NCBI RefSeq assembly: GCF_027111315.2
Contig: NZ_CP114289.2
Span: 4,278,001-4,342,000 of the forward strand
Direction of reading: 5' to 3'
Origin: Flavobacterium limnophilum
Lineage (GTDB): Bacteria > Bacteroidota > Bacteroidia > Flavobacteriales > Flavobacteriaceae
Length of the DNA: 64,000 bases
In this document: one piece after another, positions 55,952-63,602 of the stretch
Layout of the letters: each line of letters opens with the position of its first letter
How positions within the stretch are numbered: the first letter of the stretch is position 1
Made by a program: the position numbers and the translations under genes
Notes under the pieces: model-generated
Seen by the model: the letters and a program-made list of their open reading frames with translations, nothing else
Told to the model about the DNA's origin: nothing
The model's database searches: none

Positions 55952-56842
55952 ATGTCTAGAATTATTTTTACAATAGCGTTAGTGTTCTCGGTTCATTTGG
56001 GAATTATGGCACAGGAATTTCAAGGAATGGCTGTGTATGAATCCAAAACCAGTACGGCAGATTTTAAAACCCGAATGCAAGGCAATAAAGACATCACGCC
56101 AGAAATGCAAAAGAACATGGAAGAGCGGATGAAAAAAATGTTCGAAAAAACATTCATTCTTAATTTTGACAAAGTAGCTTCTATATATAAAGAGGAAGAA
56201 AAATTGGATTCCCCAGGTCAAAATAATGGCGGTATGCGCATGATGGCTTCCATGACCGGAGGTGGAGGAACTTATTATAAAAACATAAAAGAAAAAGCAT
56301 ATACCGTTGACAAGGAATTTATGGGAAAAGAATTTTTGGTAAAAGATTCATTACCTAATCTAAAATGGAAAATGGAAGGCGAAACCCGAGTTATTGGAGG
56401 GTATAATTGTTTCAAAGCCACAGCCATTCGACCAGTAAGCAAAACAGATTTTAGGAATTTTGCACCTAAAAAAGAAGATGCCACTACGTCAAAACCAGCC
56501 GATGCCACCAAGAAAACAAGTTTTATGGATCAAATAGAAGTGCCTAAAGAAGTGGCAGTAACAGCTTGGTACACTCCTGAAATTCCCGTGAATCAAGGCC
56601 CTGAAGGCTATTGGGGATTGCCGGGATTGATATTGGAAGTCAACGACGGAAAAACGGTTATTTTATGTTCCAAAATTGTGTTGAACCCAAAAGAAAAAGC
56701 AGTGATAAAAGCGGTAACTAAAGGGAAGGTTGTTACCCAAAAAGAATTTGATGAAATTATGATTAAAAAAATGGAAGAATTTCGGGAAATGAATCAAGGA
56801 CGTCCTGGTAATGGTGGACCTGGTGGCATGGGAAGACCATAA
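55952..56842 (+). CDS. GLPGLI family protein
   Basis: A 296-residue exported protein (signal peptide MSRIIFTIALVFSVHLGIMAQ; ATG 55952 chosen over TTG 55925). The family name motif GLPGLI is at residues 222-227, within WYTPEIPVNQGPEGYWGLPGLILEV. The N-terminal part is Met-rich (residues 50-63 and 93-104) and the C-terminus ends in a Gly/Pro-rich stretch. Family function is unknown, but GLPGLI genes are repeatedly found with TonB-receptor-like outer-membrane proteins, as here (38 bases downstream). Confidence 0.93.
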   Translation: MSRIIFTIALVFSVHLGIMAQEFQGMAVYESKTSTADFKTRMQGNKDITPEMQKNMEERMKKMFEKTFILNFDKVASIYKEEEKLDSPGQNNGGMRMMASMTGGGGTYYKNIKEKAYTVDKEFMGKEFLVKDSLPNLKWKMEGETRVIGGYNCFKATAIRPVSKTDFRNFAPKKEDATTSKPADATKKTSFMDQIEVPKEVAVTAWYTPEIPVNQGPEGYWGLPGLILEVNDGKTVILCSKIVLNPKEKAVIKAVTKGKVVTQKEFDEIMIKKMEEFREMNQGRPGNGGPGGMGRP

Positions 56843-56880
56843 ACGAGCGCTATTTCATTCATAAATCCAAAAAAATCTAA

Positions 56881-59586
56881 ATGAAAAATACAATTTTAGT
56901 TGCTCTGTTTTTTGTTGGCTCATTTTCTTTTGCCCAAACTGTGAAAATTGAAGGAGTTATAACCGATAATAAGAATGTTGGTTTGGAAATGGTGAACGTC
57001 ATGGCGGTAAACAAAGCCACAAAAGGAATGGATTCCTATGCTATTACAAATGATAAAGGAAGGTATGTTCTCGATTTGAAGATAAATACAGCTTATACGA
57101 TCAGTGTGAGTTTTCTGGGAATGCAAAGCACGCAGATAGAAATCGTTACCACTAACGTGAATGTCAGTAAAAATATAACGCTGCAAGAAGGCGCAGTTGA
57201 ATTGGACGGAGTGGAAATTGTACGCGAAATGCCGGTTTCCATCAAAGGCGACACCATAGTTTACAATGCCGATTCTTTTAAATCAGGAACCGAACGAAAA
57301 CTCGAAGATGTCCTCAAAAAATTGCCGGGAGTCGAAGTCAATGCCGATGGTGAAATAGAAGTCGAAGGCAAAAAAGTGACCAAATTAATGGTCGAAGGCA
57401 AAGACTTTTTTGACGGCGATACCAAATTGGGTGTCAAAAACATTCCAGCCGATGCCATCGACAAAGTACAAGTGCTTCGCAATTTCAACGAAAACTCGAT
57501 TCTGAAAGGCGTGGAAAACAATCAAGACAATGTGGCGATGAACATCAAACTGAAATCCGGGAAAAAGAATTTCTGGTTTGGTGATTTGACCGCAGGAATT
57601 GGCTTGGGAATGTTGGATAGCCGCTATTTGATTAACCCAAAATTGTTTTATTATAGTCCGAAATACAGCATCAACCTCATTACTAATTTCAATAATATTG
57701 GGGAGTTGCCCTTGACTATCCAGGATTACATGAAACTGACGGGAGGATTTAGAGGTTTGGCTTCCAAAGGAGGTTCCAGTTTTAATGTCACTTCCAACGA
57801 TTTGGGGATTTCATTGATGAGGAACAATCGAGCCAAGGAAATTGAAACCCAGTTTGGAGCGGCCAATTTCTCTTATAGCGTTAATAAAGCTTGGACTTTG
57901 AGCGGTTTTGGAATCATTTCTTCCTCACTTACGGATTTAGAAACCCTTTCGCAAACCAATATCTTGGAACCTAATTCTTCCGAAATTCAATCCACGGAGA
58001 ACAAGAAAGAATTGGCCAATCAAAAAAGTAATTTGGGAATGTTCAAGCTCAGTTCGAGTTACAAACCATCGACTAATTTCCAGTTTGATTATGATGTTTT
58101 GACCAAGATTTCGAAACAGCAGGAAGATGCGCCTTTGGTAAGGGAATCCATTGTCGATAACACTTCGACAACCGAAATTATCAATACCACAAAAGAGCAA
58201 GAACCCATTTCTGTAAATCAAAACCTGAGCTTGTTTTATACGCTCAACGAAAAAAATATTTTCGCGGTCGAAATGCAGCATTTGTATCAAGAAGAGGATC
58301 CTTTTTATAATGCCAATTTAAATTCGCAACCTTTTGATTTAGTGGGGTATGTTGCAGGTCAAAACAGGAATGATATTTCTCAAAACCGTTTTGTAAAGAC
58401 CAATAAGATAGATGCTAAAGTCGATTATTATTATATGCTTACGCCAAAAAGCAATGTCAATATCACATTGGGAAATACCTATTCTTATCAAAATTTTAAT
58501 TCCAATATGTATCAAATTCTGGACAATCAATCCATTAATGAATTAGAGGATGTGACCAATAAAAATGACGTAAATTACAATTTCAACGATGCCTTTTTGG
58601 GCTTGCATTACAAGATTTTGACCGGTAAATTTACTTTTACGCCTGGGGTGAGCATCCATAGTTACAATATGACCAATCAGCAGTTAGGAACAGATTTTAG
58701 TCAAAATTTCTCCAGAGTTTTACCGGATTTATTGGCAATTTTTCAAATTAAAAAAGCTGAAAGTTTGACTTATAATTTTTCATATACTAATAGTTTTACC
58801 GATATTAATCAATTGGCGGAAGGTTTTGTTTTTTCTAATTACAATAGCCTACGAAAAGGAAGAAGAACACTCGAAAACGCAACCGCTCGTCAACATTCGT
58901 TGCGTTATTTTAAATACAATATGTTTAACATGGAAAATATATCCGCCTTTTTGACCTATTCCAAACGAATAGATGCCATAAAGACGGAAGCCTTTTACGA
59001 TGGCGTAAACCAATCCTCTGTGCCGTATAATTCATCAGACTTTGCAGACGAAACTTTATCAGGAAGTGGTTCTTACGGTCGCTCTTTCTTGAAGAATTAC
59101 AAAGCCTCTTTTTCGGCAAACCTAAATTGGTCTTTATTCAATAATATTCAAAACAATGTGTTGTCAACCAATGAAAGTTTTACCCAAAGCTATACGCTAA
59201 AAGCATCCACGAATTACAAAAAAATGCCCAATTTAGAGGTGGGTTACAATATTGTAATTAATGATTATGCCAACAGTGTTTACTATACAGACCGACCTTT
59301 TGCCAAATTGGATTATTACTTTCTGAATAGTTTTTCACTTGTGACGGAATATGAATTTTACCACTATTACAATGCTGAAAAAACCGTAAACAACGAATAT
59401 GATTTCTTGAGTGCAAGCTTGATTTATCAAAAGAAAGATAGCAAGTTCGAGTATAAAATTAGTGGAACCAATCTCTTGAATACCAAATCTATCAACGACG
59501 ACAGTTTCTCGCAATTTTCTACCAGAACCTCGCAATATACTGTTCAACCTCGATATTTGATTCTTTCTTTAAAGTATAATATTTAA
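56881..59586 (+). CDS. TonB-receptor-like outer-membrane beta-barrel protein
   Basis: A 901-residue protein. Signal peptide (1-18, SFSFAQ), N-terminal carboxypeptidase-regulatory-like domain (about 20-105), plug-like region (about 130-220: LEDVLKKLPGVEVNADGEIEVEGKKVTKLMVEGKDFF) and a large outer-membrane beta barrel ending LSLKYNI. The family (outer membrane protein beta-barrel) lacks a clear TonB box and is paired with GLPGLI proteins; it may transport or assemble the partner's ligand. Same operon as the preceding gene. Confidence 0.9.
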   Translation: MKNTILVALFFVGSFSFAQTVKIEGVITDNKNVGLEMVNVMAVNKATKGMDSYAITNDKGRYVLDLKINTAYTISVSFLGMQSTQIEIVTTNVNVSKNITLQEGAVELDGVEIVREMPVSIKGDTIVYNADSFKSGTERKLEDVLKKLPGVEVNADGEIEVEGKKVTKLMVEGKDFFDGDTKLGVKNIPADAIDKVQVLRNFNENSILKGVENNQDNVAMNIKLKSGKKNFWFGDLTAGIGLGMLDSRYLINPKLFYYSPKYSINLITNFNNIGELPLTIQDYMKLTGGFRGLASKGGSSFNVTSNDLGISLMRNNRAKEIETQFGAANFSYSVNKAWTLSGFGIISSSLTDLETLSQTNILEPNSSEIQSTENKKELANQKSNLGMFKLSSSYKPSTNFQFDYDVLTKISKQQEDAPLVRESIVDNTSTTEIINTTKEQEPISVNQNLSLFYTLNEKNIFAVEMQHLYQEEDPFYNANLNSQPFDLVGYVAGQNRNDISQNRFVKTNKIDAKVDYYYMLTPKSNVNITLGNTYSYQNFNSNMYQILDNQSINELEDVTNKNDVNYNFNDAFLGLHYKILTGKFTFTPGVSIHSYNMTNQQLGTDFSQNFSRVLPDLLAIFQIKKAESLTYNFSYTNSFTDINQLAEGFVFSNYNSLRKGRRTLENATARQHSLRYFKYNMFNMENISAFLTYSKRIDAIKTEAFYDGVNQSSVPYNSSDFADETLSGSGSYGRSFLKNYKASFSANLNWSLFNNIQNNVLSTNESFTQSYTLKASTNYKKMPNLEVGYNIVINDYANSVYYTDRPFAKLDYYFLNSFSLVTEYEFYHYYNAEKTVNNEYDFLSASLIYQKKDSKFEYKISGTNLLNTKSINDDSFSQFSTRTSQYTVQPRYLILSLKYNI

Positions 59587-59623
59587 GGAGATAATAAATC
59601 TTCCTTGAAAATGCAGCTAACAA

Positions 59624-59656
59624 AAAACCCTGACTATTTTACTTAGTCAGGGTTTT
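59624..59656. terminator. Bidirectional terminator between the OMP gene and metK
   Basis: AAAACCCTGACTA (59624-59636) pairs perfectly with TAGTCAGGGTTTT (59644-59656), with A- and T-runs at the ends. Serves both convergent genes. Confidence 0.9.
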
Positions 59657-59702
59657 TCTTTGCGAATTTCGCGTATAAATTTGTGTGCTTTTCGGTTAAA
59701 TT

Positions 59703-60953
59703 TTACAACCCAAAAGCAGCTTTCACTTGATCCACGAAATCTAGTTTCTCCCAAGTAAACAATTCTACTGTAACTGTTTTTTCAATTCCACCTGGAGCAT
59801 AAAAAGTTTTAGTTACAGTTTCTGGTTTACGTCCCATATGTCCGTAAGCAGCAGTTTCGCTATAAATAGGATTTCTCAATTTCAAACGTTGCTCGATAAA
59901 GTATGGACGCATATCAAAAATTTCTTCCACTTTTTTGGCAATTTCACCATTGGTCAAATTCACTTTTGAAGTTCCGTAAGTGTCAACAAAGATTCCCATT
60001 GGTTTTGCAACCCCAATAGCATAAGAAACTTGAACCAAAATTTCGTCGGCAACACCGGCTGCTACAAGGTTTTTGGCAATATGACGTGTTGCATAAGCCG
60101 CACTTCTATCCACTTTACTTGGATCTTTTCCAGAGAAAGCACCACCACCGTGAGCTCCTTTTCCACCGTAAGTATCCACGATAATTTTTCTTCCAGTCAA
60201 TCCTGTATCTCCGTGTGGTCCACCAATAACAAATTTCCCGGTAGGGTTGATGTGGTATTGGATTTTGTCGTTAAACAAGTGGGCATATTGAGGATATTTC
60301 GCTTTAATTCTTGGAATCAAAATAGAGATTAAATCACTTTTGATTTTAGCCAACATTTCAGCTTCTGGAGCAAAATCGTCGTGTTGTGTCGAAATTACAA
60401 TTGCATCAATACGTTGTGGTTTGTTGTCGTCTGAATATTCTAAAGTTACTTGTGATTTAGCATCGGGACGCAAATATGTAATTTCGGAATTTTCTCTTCT
60501 AATATTTGCCAATTCAATCAATAATGCGTGAGCAATATCCAAAGCCAAAGGCATATAATTTTCAGTTTCATTGGTGGCATAACCAAACATCATTCCTTGG
60601 TCACCAGCTCCTTGTTCTTCTTTGCTGGCTCTGTCAACACCTTGATTGATGTCGGCAGATTGTTCGTGAATGGCCGAAAGAACGCCGCAAGAATTGGCTT
60701 CAAACATATATTCACTTTTGGTATAGCCAATTTTTTTGATGACATCTCTAGCAATAGTTTGAACATCCAAATAAGTTTCAGATTTTACTTCACCAGCCAA
60801 AATAACCTGTCCAGTGGTAACCAAAGTTTCACATGCCACTTTCGATTCTGGATCAAAAGCCAAGAAGTTATCAATTAACGCATCTGAAATTTGATCAGCA
60901 ACTTTGTCTGGATGTCCTTCGCTCACAGATTCTGACGTAAATAAATAAGCCAT
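59703..60953 (-). CDS. metK: S-adenosylmethionine synthase
   Basis: A 416-residue cytoplasmic enzyme making SAM from methionine and ATP. The three-domain signature is intact: [57 protein letters not shown] and [19 protein letters not shown]. The 3'-end is followed by a strong terminator. Upstream, the leader has a candidate SAM-II-like fold and a clear promoter, so its own product could control it. Confidence 0.97.
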   Translation of the reverse strand: MAYLFTSESVSEGHPDKVADQISDALIDNFLAFDPESKVACETLVTTGQVILAGEVKSETYLDVQTIARDVIKKIGYTKSEYMFEANSCGVLSAIHEQSADINQGVDRASKEEQGAGDQGMMFGYATNETENYMPLALDIAHALLIELANIRRENSEITYLRPDAKSQVTLEYSDDNKPQRIDAIVISTQHDDFAPEAEMLAKIKSDLISILIPRIKAKYPQYAHLFNDKIQYHINPTGKFVIGGPHGDTGLTGRKIIVDTYGGKGAHGGGAFSGKDPSKVDRSAAYATRHIAKNLVAAGVADEILVQVSYAIGVAKPMGIFVDTYGTSKVNLTNGEIAKKVEEIFDMRPYFIEQRLKLRNPIYSETAAYGHMGRKPETVTKTFYAPGGIEKTVTVELFTWEKLDFVDQVKAAFGL

Positions 60954-61014
60954 AATAGTATAATTTTATAATTAAGCGAGGAAAATTGTGATTGCTGGGA
61001 AATACTAAAGGAGA

Positions 61015-61070
61015 GTTGCTGCTTTAGCATTTTTTTAACGAGGTTGCAATCAGTTCAAATTTTTCCTCTA
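61015..61070 (-). ncRNA. Candidate SAM-II-like riboswitch in the metK leader
   Basis: On the minus strand: GAGG (from 61068) then ATTTG, TTGCAA, CCTC closing the P1 stem, GTTAAAAAA and TGCTAAAG. This order, P1 stem, loop with UUUG and UUGCA, U/A-rich strand and GCUAAA, matches the SAM-II (metA) consensus as I remember it. CTTTAG at 61007-61012 can pair with CTAAAG of the core and might form the off/on switch. Not verified by covariance model. Confidence 0.6.
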
Positions 61071-61081
61071 ATATTCGGGTG

Positions 61082-61111
61082 CAAATGTATGAAACCATTT
61101 TGAATTGCAAA
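61082..61111 (-). promoter_or_regulatory. Promoter of metK
   Basis: On the minus strand TTTG (61111-61108), about 18 bases, TACATTTG (61089-61082). The expected start is near 61075, just before the aptamer candidate. Confidence 0.75.
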
Positions 61112-61211
61112 TTAAACTTAACTTTTTTTTGATGTTAAAAATTCAGGGTTGCTAACGGGTTGATTTGTTGATTATTTAAAGATTTGGCTATTTATGTATT
61201 TTTTTTCAAAA

Positions 61212-61219
61212 TATATTTG
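61212..61219 (+). promoter_or_regulatory. -7 box for the metY leader transcript
   Basis: TATATTTG fits the consensus; a TTTG at 61183-61186 is a possible -33 element, though 25 bases away. A start near 61226 would place both leader ORFs and both terminators in the metY leader. Confidence 0.5.
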
Positions 61220-61290
61220 GATTTCTAAATAATAGTTTAGATATTTGTCCCAACAAAAGGAAAAGCAAAATGATTTTAAATGTATGTAAA

Positions 61291-61338
61291 ATGTCGAAAC
61301 ACTTTCAGGTTAAGTCCTGTGGGTCGCCTATTGCATAA
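61291..61338 (+). CDS. Candidate leader peptide 1 upstream of metY
   Basis: A 15-codon ORF starting ATG TCG AAA and encoding MSKHFQVKSCGSPIA; an in-frame ATG at 61270 would add seven residues (22 in all, with a Cys and a further internal Met). It is followed after 23 bases by a strong terminator hairpin (61362-61393). The MSK..VKS pattern recurs in leader peptide 2. Whether it is translated is unknown; conservation could instead be at the RNA level, since the GTCCTGTGGGTCGCC core looks structured. Confidence 0.45.
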   Translation: MSKHFQVKSCGSPIA

Positions 61339-61361
61339 ATTTAATTTCAAATTTATATAAC

Positions 61362-61393
61362 AAAAAGCTTCCCAAGTAAACGGGAAGCTTTTT
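61362..61393 (+). terminator. Terminator 1 in the metY leader
   Basis: AAAAAGCTTCCC (61362-61373) pairs with GGGAAGCTTTTT from 61382, followed by more T. A very strong intrinsic terminator with no annotated gene in front other than the candidate leader ORF. Confidence 0.9.
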
Positions 61394-61451
61394 TTTTGAA
61401 TCCATAATAATCACAAGAATCAATACAATGAACAATTTAAAACAACAACAA

Positions 61452-61517
61452 ATGAGCAAATGCAATGTCAAATCGATGATTTGTGCAATGTCTATGAAGT
61501 TTGTGTGCGTCTGTTGA
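61452..61517 (+). CDS. Met/Cys-rich leader peptide 2 upstream of metY
   Basis: A 21-residue ORF, ATG AGC AAA TGC.., preceded by the A/C-rich ACAACAACAA typical of flavobacterial starts (an in-frame ATG at 61428 would add eight residues). It holds four Met (residues 1, 9, 13, 15) and four Cys (4, 11, 19, 21), ending in Cys-Val-Cys-stop. A strong terminator starts 32 bases after the stop. This is the classic design of an amino-acid attenuator: ribosome stalling at scarce Cys or Met codons would change folding and prevent termination before metY. Translation and regulation are inferred. Confidence 0.65.
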   Translation: MSKCNVKSMICAMSMKFVCVC

Positions 61518-61548
61518 TTCCGAAAGTAATAAGTTATAACAAAACTTG

Positions 61549-61580
61549 AAACCCTTTTGGATACGTATCTAAAAGGGTTT
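61549..61580 (+). terminator. Attenuator terminator 2 upstream of metY
   Basis: AAACCCTTTT (61549-61558) pairs with AAAAGGGTTT (61571-61580); the inner GATACGTATC is self-complementary and extends the stem. It is followed by TTGTTTTTT. It lies 101 bases before metY. AAGTTTG at the end of the leader ORF (61497-61503) can pair with CAAAACTT (61540-61547) as a possible alternative fold. Confidence 0.85.
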
Positions 61581-61681
61581 TTGTTTTTTAGGTTACACAG
61601 TATCAAACAATTTCAAAAATAAAATCAACTGAAACGAATTCAGTTTTATAAATAAAATCAATTATAAAAAAATAAAAAATT

Positions 61682-62962
61682 ATGAGCACTCCAAAATTCG
61701 CTACAAACGCATTACACGCAGGACACGACGTTACTAAAACAGCAGGAACTAGAGCGGTACCTATTTATCAAACCAGTTCTTATGTATTTAATAATTCAGG
61801 TCATGCGGCCAATTTATTTGGACTTGCCGAAGCGGGATTTATATATACCAGATTAAATAATCCAACTAACGATATACTAGAACAACGTTTGGCAGCTCTC
61901 GAAGGCGGAATTGCCGCAGTAGTTACCGCATCGGGAACGGCAGCCATTGCAACATCATTATTGGTTTTACTGAAGGCGGGCGATCACATCGTGGCTTCCA
62001 ATAGTTTATATGGCGGAACCTATAATTTGTTGAGTGCCACTTTGCCAAGATTGGGAATTACCACCACGTTTGTAGATCCATCGGATGCGGCCAATTTTAC
62101 CAAAGCAGCCCAAGAAAATACCAAAGTGTTCTTTGCAGAAAGTTTAGGAAATCCAAAATTGGACGTCCTGGATTTGAAAGCCATTTCGGCCGAAGCAAAA
62201 GCCTTTAAAGTTCCTTTTATTGTAGACAACACGGTTCCTTCTCCTTATTTGCTAAACCCAATCGAGCACGGTGCCAATATCGTGATTCATTCCTTGACCA
62301 AATACATTTCAGGAAATGGAACATCGCTTGGAGGAGCTGTTATCGATGCAGGAACATTCGACTGGAGCAGCGGAAGATTCCCTGAATTTACCGAACCATC
62401 GGCAAGTTATCACGGATTGGTTTATCACGAAGCGCTTGGAAATGCTGCTTTTATTGCCAAAGTGAGAATCGAAGGTTTGCGGGATTTTGGTGCAGCTTTG
62501 AGTCCGTTCAATGCTTTCCAGATTATTCAGGGACTCGAAACTTTGCAGGTTCGCGTCCAGAAGCACAGCGAAAACGGATTGGCTTTGGCCAAATGGTTGG
62601 AAACCCAAGACCAAGTTTCGTGGGTCAATTATCCAGGGTTAAAGTCCAGTAAATATTACGATTTGGCAACACAATATTTACCCAAGGGACAAAACGGATT
62701 GCTAACTTTCGGCCTTAAAGGAGGTTTTGAAGCCGCCAAGAAAGTGGCCGATGAAACAAAGCTATTTTCGCTTTTGGCCAACATTGGTGACACAAAATCA
62801 TTGATTATCCATCCGGCGAGTACCACGCATCAGCAGTTGTCAGATGCAGAGCAGGTCGCCACGGGAGTAACCAAGGATTTAATCCGACTCTCGGTAGGGT
62901 TGGAAGACATAGAAGACTTGAAAGCCGATTTACAGGCAGTTTTCGAAAATTTAAAAGAATAA
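61682..62962 (+). CDS. metY: O-acetylhomoserine sulfhydrylase (aminocarboxypropyltransferase)
   Basis: A 426-residue PLP enzyme that makes homocysteine from O-acetylhomoserine and sulfide. Family blocks: TNALHAGHDV, PIYQTSSYVFNN, YTRLNNPTND, ASGTAAIATSLLVLLKAGDHIVASNSLYGGTYNLL, VDNTVPSPYL and the PLP lysine in IHSLTKYISGNGTSLGG. Length matches MetY, not the shorter MetB/MetC. It pairs with the metX homologue downstream for direct sulfhydrylation. Confidence 0.96.
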   Translation: MSTPKFATNALHAGHDVTKTAGTRAVPIYQTSSYVFNNSGHAANLFGLAEAGFIYTRLNNPTNDILEQRLAALEGGIAAVVTASGTAAIATSLLVLLKAGDHIVASNSLYGGTYNLLSATLPRLGITTTFVDPSDAANFTKAAQENTKVFFAESLGNPKLDVLDLKAISAEAKAFKVPFIVDNTVPSPYLLNPIEHGANIVIHSLTKYISGNGTSLGGAVIDAGTFDWSSGRFPEFTEPSASYHGLVYHEALGNAAFIAKVRIEGLRDFGAALSPFNAFQIIQGLETLQVRVQKHSENGLALAKWLETQDQVSWVNYPGLKSSKYYDLATQYLPKGQNGLLTFGLKGGFEAAKKVADETKLFSLLANIGDTKSLIIHPASTTHQQLSDAEQVATGVTKDLIRLSVGLEDIEDLKADLQAVFENLKE

Positions 62963-63037
62963 AATAACATAGATGAACTTGGGGAAACTGAATTCAATAT
63001 GTTTTAAAATAAAAAGAATATCTAAAAATAAAACATC

Positions 63038-63241
63038 ATGAAAACACTAAAATATATAACAACGGCAATTGAGTTTCTTAAAAGTTTGAACATAAGAACA
63101 AAAGCAAATACGGCTAATGAAACAAATACGGAAACAACGAATACCCGATTTGGAATCAATTTGAAAAAAACTTCAGGCAAAGCGCCGACTTCTTTGTTGG
63201 GCTTAATGTATTCTGAAGAAAACAACACTCTTTTTATCTAA
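63038..63241 (+). CDS. Small hypothetical protein between metY and metX
   Basis: A possible 67-residue protein, N-terminus MKTLKYITTAIEFLKSLN, then a Thr/Asn-rich middle and SEENNTLFI end. It starts with a good A-rich upstream region, 76 bases after metY. No motif recognised. It may be real or a chance ORF in an AT-rich gap. Confidence 0.45.
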   Translation: MKTLKYITTAIEFLKSLNIRTKANTANETNTETTNTRFGINLKKTSGKAPTSLLGLMYSEENNTLFI

Positions 63242-63423
63242 AAAAAGGATTGTAATAAAAAGCGGTGTCAATTTTAAAACAAGCAACGGCAAGAATCTGT
63301 TTGTGGATTCTTGTCGATGCGGTTTTAATCTTAAATAAAAAACCAAGCAGCCTAAAATTTGGATGTTTGAAAAATTAGTGGTTAATTTGTGCCTTAAAGT
63401 TCACATACGTATTGAAATGTTAT

Positions 63424-63557
63424 AAAGAAAGCTCGAGGGAATAGACCCGATGAAAGCTTAGCAACCCTTTGAAAACGAAGAAGGTGCTACATTCTATCTC
63501 GATTTGTCGGGAAAAGATAACAACAAGAATTCTTCTAGTTTACTTCTAGCTTTCTTT
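63424..63557 (+). ncRNA. SAM-I (S-box) riboswitch upstream of metX
   Basis: Aptamer blocks: CTCGAGGGAATAGACCCGATGAA (63432-63454), GCTTAGCAACCC (63456-63467), GAAGAAGGTGCTACATTC and TCTCGATTTGTCGGGAAAAGATAA. The P1 stem AGAAAGCT (63426-63433) pairs exactly with AGCTTTCT (63548-63555). This matches the S-box consensus (GAGGGA, GATGAAA, GCAACC, AAGGTGC). It would reduce metX expression when SAM is high. Confidence 0.93.
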
Positions 63558-63602
63558 CTAATATTTCCAAACACAAATCAAAAATCACAAAAGATTTGAC
63601 TA

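Noticed and set aside
61291..61338. tRNA-like or 4.5S-like RNA around GTCCTGTGGGTCGCC
   Set aside because: No acceptor stem, T-arm or GNAR tetraloop arrangement could be built, so only an ORF or unknown RNA is proposed.
61328..61606. 92-residue minus-strand ORF covering the metY leader
   Set aside because: It runs through both terminators and the leader peptide on the opposite strand; composition and lack of motifs indicate a chance frame.
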